Assembly (NCBI GenBank): GCA_021648365.1
Contig: JAKISY010000001.1
Location: 124,001-188,000 of the forward strand
DNA length: 64,000 bases
DNA from: Verrucomicrobiales bacterium
Lineage (GTDB): Bacteria > Verrucomicrobiota > Verrucomicrobiia > Verrucomicrobiales > DEV007
Direction: 5' to 3'
The position numbers and the translations under genes are program-made. Numbering within the stretch: position 1 is the first letter of the stretch; each line of letters starts with the position of its first letter. Of the stretch, positions 60,537-64,000 are shown piece by piece. A model generated the notes under the pieces. The model was given only the letters and a program-made list of their open reading frames with translations, searched no databases and was not told the DNA's origin.

Positions 60537-63200
60537 TCACGGCGCCTGCCAGACTTTGGCTGTGGTGCTGGTAGTATTGTTTTTTAACGAACTTTTGGCG
60601 GCTGTGGTGTGATTCTCGATCAGGCGGCTGATGAGGTAGCCTGCCGGGTTGTCATAGTGGTTGTCAATAATCTCCAAAGAGCTTAAATGCGATTCCGCTA
60701 GGATTAAGATGACGTCGATGAAGCTCTCTTTATTGGATCTATTAACATCGACGAGCAGATTCTTTCTGATTTTCAGGAAACCTGAACTGTTTTTGTCAGC
60801 AAAAATGCCGTATTTTCCAGCTCGGTAGATTTTATTTTCCACCAGAGTCACGTTGTGGGCTGCGGTGAGGTGAAGAGCGCTCGATGCAGTGGTATCAATC
60901 AAGTTCTGTTCGATCAGAATGTCGCTACACGAGTAGCCGATGGCGATGCCCCGGTAGTGCGAATGGTAAATCTGGTTACCCTTTGCAATGAGATTGCTGC
61001 TGAGTGAATCTGGATTGGCTGAGATGAAAATGCCCGCCTGATTGGTTTCGTTGCCTTCAATATCATCGACGTGAGACATGCCTGAGTTGCGAATGACGTT
61101 TTCGGTGATGATGATGTCCTGCCAGTCCCAGGTGTTGTAGCTGGGTTCTGCATTGATATAAATGCCAGCTTGCTGAGCGTGATTGACCTGATTGCGTCCG
61201 TAGGTGATACGTTTGCCGCCGACTACGGTCATACCTCGGGCATGGGCTTGACCGTAGGTGTAGTTGTGGAAAGCTTCGATGTCATGGCAATGTGAAGAGC
61301 CTTTTACCGGTTTGCCTTCAACGCTTTTGTTCATTCCTTTGTAAGATACCACGGCGATCTGATCATCTCCCGGAAAAAAAACGGCGTTGCCGTTTGTTTG
61401 AATCAAATTGGAAGTGGCAGTGTGATGGATGCCGTCGGCATAGGTATGGGTGACGATGTTGCCACAGATGTAGCCTTGGCTGCTCTTAAAGGCGAATATT
61501 CCGGCGCTGCCGATGTTGTGCACGCGATTGGCGCTAACCATGAAGTTGTTCGCGTGAAAGATCCAGACGCCCGTGGTATGCGGTTGTGAGCTGCGCACGG
61601 TGGCGTTGCCTTGGATGTTGCAGCCGATCAGGGAGGGGGAGTCACCCATCAAACGAATGGCACTTTTCTCTTCATTTTGCGACATCAAAACGCTGGTGGC
61701 ACCACTGCCTATCATGGTCACGCCATCGAGTGGGATGACGTCATCGTAGCCAAACACGCCTGATGGGACATAAACTGGTAATTTGTCTTGTTTCGCAGCT
61801 GCGATGGCAGCCGTGAAGGACGCTAAATTGTTGGTAGGGGTGGCGCTGGTGCCATCCGCCACGGCACCGTGATCGAGCACATTGACTGCTCCAGCAGGCA
61901 CTCGGATTAGGATTAGGTTATCTATTTGCAGGGTATTCTTGAATTGGTTAGCCAGGATCAATCGGCTGTATAGATTGATGTCCCCACTGGTCAAAGCACC
62001 GAGGTCTTGAGCTTTTTCTTGATCAATGGTGGCGGTGACCTGTTGGCTGTTTCGATTCCAAGTGAAAGCAATACTGTGAAAGTTGCTACCTTGAACACCG
62101 TGCCACGTTTTGTGAGAGAGAACGGTGTGAGTTTTGCCAGAATCCGAGGTGCTTACCAATTTCAAGGTGCTTCGGTTCAGTTTGTCTTCCGCTAGTTCGG
62201 TGATGAAACCTATGCCAGCGCCTTTGCGGTTCACTAAATAAACGCCACCACCGTTCCCTGATGTCGTCGTTTTGCGGATGTCGTAGTTGATCGTGAGCAG
62301 GGGGTAATCCTTGATGGATCCATGCTGAGGTAGCGGGGTTTGTGCGCGTGAGTGATCTGCGGCAAAGTGGACGACGCGTTCGTGTTCTGCCTGTTGCTCA
62401 AGAACTTTTCCACTGAGCGTTTTCCAGCTAGCGTCGAGAGCGGTTGGTAGCATTGAGGCTCCTGTGTGCAGACTGCCTTGATTGAAGAGGTGGTGGAGCG
62501 TCACTAGCTCAGAGTCCTGTCCGGTGGTCAAGGTGACATCATCAAAGCTCACTTCTCCGTGCGCTTTCAGATAGATTTTTGAAAACGAGGTGAAGGACTT
62601 GTCGTTGGCTTGCGCTAGCACTTTTCCGTTCATGGACAAGGTCAGCTTGCCGGTGGTGCGCTGCCATCGCAGGCTGAGTGTGGCAAAAGCTGCATCGCTC
62701 ACTTGATGGGGGCTAGTGACGCTTTTGCTGATGGGGCTGCCGTTTTTCTGCCAGTCTTTTAAGCTTGATGAGTGTTCGTGTTTGCTGATGTTGAGAAACC
62801 CCTTGCCTGCTGCGTTGCTAGAATCCCATAGTGCGGAGTAACCTTGTTTGCCTGCGGCATCAAAGGATCCAATCCATAAAGCCTGCTGAAATCCGCTGAG
62901 TTTGACCTTGGCGGTGAGTTCAAAGCTCTGTCGTAGAGGAAAGCCAAGTTCGCATTGCAGCAGGGAGTTGTGGGTCTGCAGGTAGGGGCTGTGGAAATTT
63001 TCGGCATCGTTCTGGATGATTGGCAGCTTGCCGTCAGCGAGTTTTTCCCAGTGATCCACGCTGGTGAAATCTTCGGAAAAAACTACCGGCACCGTGTCGC
63101 TTGCGATGGAGGTGCTAGGGGCGAGCGACAACAGGCAAAGGCATGAGATGCTAGCAAAAGTGCAAAGAGGTTTTGTCAGTGGTGATTTGAGATGAGGCAT
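60537..63200 (-). CDS. Exported right-handed beta-helix (pectate-lyase-like) protein
   Basis: The 887-residue protein has a signal peptide (about 1-34). Two LamG-like beta-sandwich regions occupy about 40-225 and 250-430. A parallel beta-helix begins near residue 444 (DHGAVADGTSATPTNN and PVYVPSGVFGY). Short repeated strand motifs with Asn ladders follow to about residue 830. It probably binds or cleaves a polysaccharide outside the cell. Catalytic residues cannot be fixed from the sequence alone. A second beta-helix gene lies upstream on the same strand, 78 bases away. Confidence 0.82.
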   Translation of the reverse strand: MPHLKSPLTKPLCTFASISCLCLLSLAPSTSIASDTVPVVFSEDFTSVDHWEKLADGKLPIIQNDAENFHSPYLQTHNSLLQCELGFPLRQSFELTAKVKLSGFQQALWIGSFDAAGKQGYSALWDSSNAAGKGFLNISKHEHSSSLKDWQKNGSPISKSVTSPHQVSDAAFATLSLRWQRTTGKLTLSMNGKVLAQANDKSFTSFSKIYLKAHGEVSFDDVTLTTGQDSELVTLHHLFNQGSLHTGASMLPTALDASWKTLSGKVLEQQAEHERVVHFAADHSRAQTPLPQHGSIKDYPLLTINYDIRKTTTSGNGGGVYLVNRKGAGIGFITELAEDKLNRSTLKLVSTSDSGKTHTVLSHKTWHGVQGSNFHSIAFTWNRNSQQVTATIDQEKAQDLGALTSGDINLYSRLILANQFKNTLQIDNLILIRVPAGAVNVLDHGAVADGTSATPTNNLASFTAAIAAAKQDKLPVYVPSGVFGYDDVIPLDGVTMIGSGATSVLMSQNEEKSAIRLMGDSPSLIGCNIQGNATVRSSQPHTTGVWIFHANNFMVSANRVHNIGSAGIFAFKSSQGYICGNIVTHTYADGIHHTATSNLIQTNGNAVFFPGDDQIAVVSYKGMNKSVEGKPVKGSSHCHDIEAFHNYTYGQAHARGMTVVGGKRITYGRNQVNHAQQAGIYINAEPSYNTWDWQDIIITENVIRNSGMSHVDDIEGNETNQAGIFISANPDSLSSNLIAKGNQIYHSHYRGIAIGYSCSDILIEQNLIDTTASSALHLTAAHNVTLVENKIYRAGKYGIFADKNSSGFLKIRKNLLVDVNRSNKESFIDVILILAESHLSSLEIIDNHYDNPAGYLISRLIENHTTAAKSSLKNNTTSTTAKVWQAP

Positions 63201-63278
63201 TAGCGGTATAGTTAATAGAGGTAAGCGAGCTGGGCAAGTGTTTGATCCGCAGTGTGAGTGGGCGAGGTCGAGTCCTCG

Positions 63279-64000
63279 CTATTTTCTCTGCTGGTCGAGG
63301 CGTCGTTTCAGTTGAGCCGCATGCAAATCTATTGGACGCAGTTTTGTGGGCAGGATGGTTTCGAACCATTTTCCGTTTGGGTCTTTAATCGATTTGGTGG
63401 CACTTTGCACGCCGATCAAATTGATCTGGTCAGGAGCAAATCCAGCGGGCGGCCAAGCGATGTTTTGTTTAGCTTGAATATTCCAGTAGGTATTTCTCGC
63501 TCCCGAGTGCTTGCCCAAATGCTTGCCTCCGCCAGACCTCCAGATCTCGCTACCTACACCGAGGTCTAGGTTGCAGAAGAGATTGGCGTAGGGAGCCTTT
63601 TTGTGATGGTCGAGCGAGAGGTTGCTACCTTTGCCATTTTTGATGACATTGCCCGTGTTGAGGTAGTTCAAGCCGATGTCATGGATGAAATGGGTTCTGA
63701 AATCGAAATTTTGGCAGAGGCTATCCATCGCCATCGATACACCATGGTGTCCCGTGGTGCCTTTATGCTTAGAGCGTTTTGAATCTATGATCAAGCCATC
63801 AATCGTTGTGAAAATGGATCCACCTAAAGTAATGCCGCTGTCGCTATTGGAGATTTGCACGTTTTTGATCCAGCAATGGGCAACACGGTTCATAGCGATG
63901 CCGTTCATACCTCGCTCGGTGAAGTGTCCGAGATAGGGTTTCGCAGGAAAATCTATGCTGAGGTCTTCAATACCGACTTCGCTCACCTTGGGGTGGAAGT
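63279..64000 (-). CDS. C-terminal part of a second beta-helix protein (cut by window end)
   Basis: The frame is open through the right edge of the window, so the start is missing. The visible 240 residues contain HCWIKNVQISNSDSGITLGG and the loop SMAMDSLCQNFDFRTHFIHD, typical strands of a right-handed beta-helix. The C-terminal segment SKIWRSGGG-like (seen as SEIWRSGGGKHLGKHSGARN) precedes PAGFAPDQINLIG. I infer a secreted polysaccharide-active protein like its downstream neighbour. An internal GTG at 63986 is not a credible start. Confidence 0.7.
   Translation of the reverse strand, partial: FHPKVSEVGIEDLSIDFPAKPYLGHFTERGMNGIAMNRVAHCWIKNVQISNSDSGITLGGSIFTTIDGLIIDSKRSKHKGTTGHHGVSMAMDSLCQNFDFRTHFIHDIGLNYLNTGNVIKNGKGSNLSLDHHKKAPYANLFCNLDLGVGSEIWRSGGGKHLGKHSGARNTYWNIQAKQNIAWPPAGFAPDQINLIGVQSATKSIKDPNGKWFETILPTKLRPIDLHAAQLKRRLDQQRK

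Overview
The window looks like a chromosomal segment of a bacterium of the PVC superphylum, most probably Verrucomicrobiota. The evidence is protein content: DUF1549/DUF1553 cytochrome proteins next to a DUF1501 protein, propeller-HEAT-heme fusions of the Planctomycete/Verrucomicrobium type, several exported Gfo/Idh/MocA oxidoreductases, DUF1080 proteins, sulfatases and SHD1-like modules. The phylum is an inference, because no rRNA is present. I found no tRNA, CRISPR array, prophage or complete insertion sequence.

Layout. 1-5.1 kb: acyltransferase, lipA, a frameshifted small exported gene, then a minus-strand cell-envelope group (phosphodiester glycosidase, thioredoxin-like protein, D-Ala-D-Ala carboxypeptidase). 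5.4-9.5 kb: a Tat-exported oxidoreductase and a propeller-HEAT-cytochrome protein, each followed by a CACTGAT palindromic repeat. 9.5-22.6 kb: rppH, a VapC-type toxin-antitoxin pair with a perfect operator-like dyad, an AsmA-like protein, ABC transporters, ppk1, a LysM lipoprotein, a TPR protein and glpD. 22.8-27.1 kb: a DUF1549/DUF1553 plus DUF1501 operon. 27.2-34.4 kb: housekeeping genes sixA, glycogen synthase, obgE, dgt, rpsO and pnp, with structured leaders before rpsO and pnp. 34.4-34.8 kb: a gene-free stretch holding a very long imperfect palindrome. 34.8-54.4 kb: sugar-acid and sulfated-glycan type catabolic genes (DUF1080, a 1254-residue DUF1080-dehydrogenase-HEAT-cytochrome fusion, a broken and an intact sulfatase, three Gfo/Idh/MocA enzymes, two cytochromes), interrupted by hemW and other genes. 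54.5-60.4 kb: squalene/phytoene synthase, ECF sigma factor, menF-menD and class II aldolase. 60.5-64 kb: two right-handed beta-helix proteins, the second cut by the window edge.

How the genes may work together (inference). The strongest candidate for an undescribed system is an exported glycoside-oxidation system. Tat-exported Gfo/Idh/MocA enzymes and propeller dehydrogenases would make keto-sugars, DUF1080 domains (annotated as 3-keto-disaccharide hydrolase/lyase) would cleave them, and small c-type cytochromes encoded beside or fused to these enzymes would take the electrons. The menaquinone genes here fit a respiratory sink. The compact core is 49.4-54.4 kb, where a Gfo gene and a cytochrome gene lie 7 bases apart and a second cytochrome carries leucine-rich repeats and a histone-H1-like tail. 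The 38.1-41.9 kb fusion puts the same activities in one chain.
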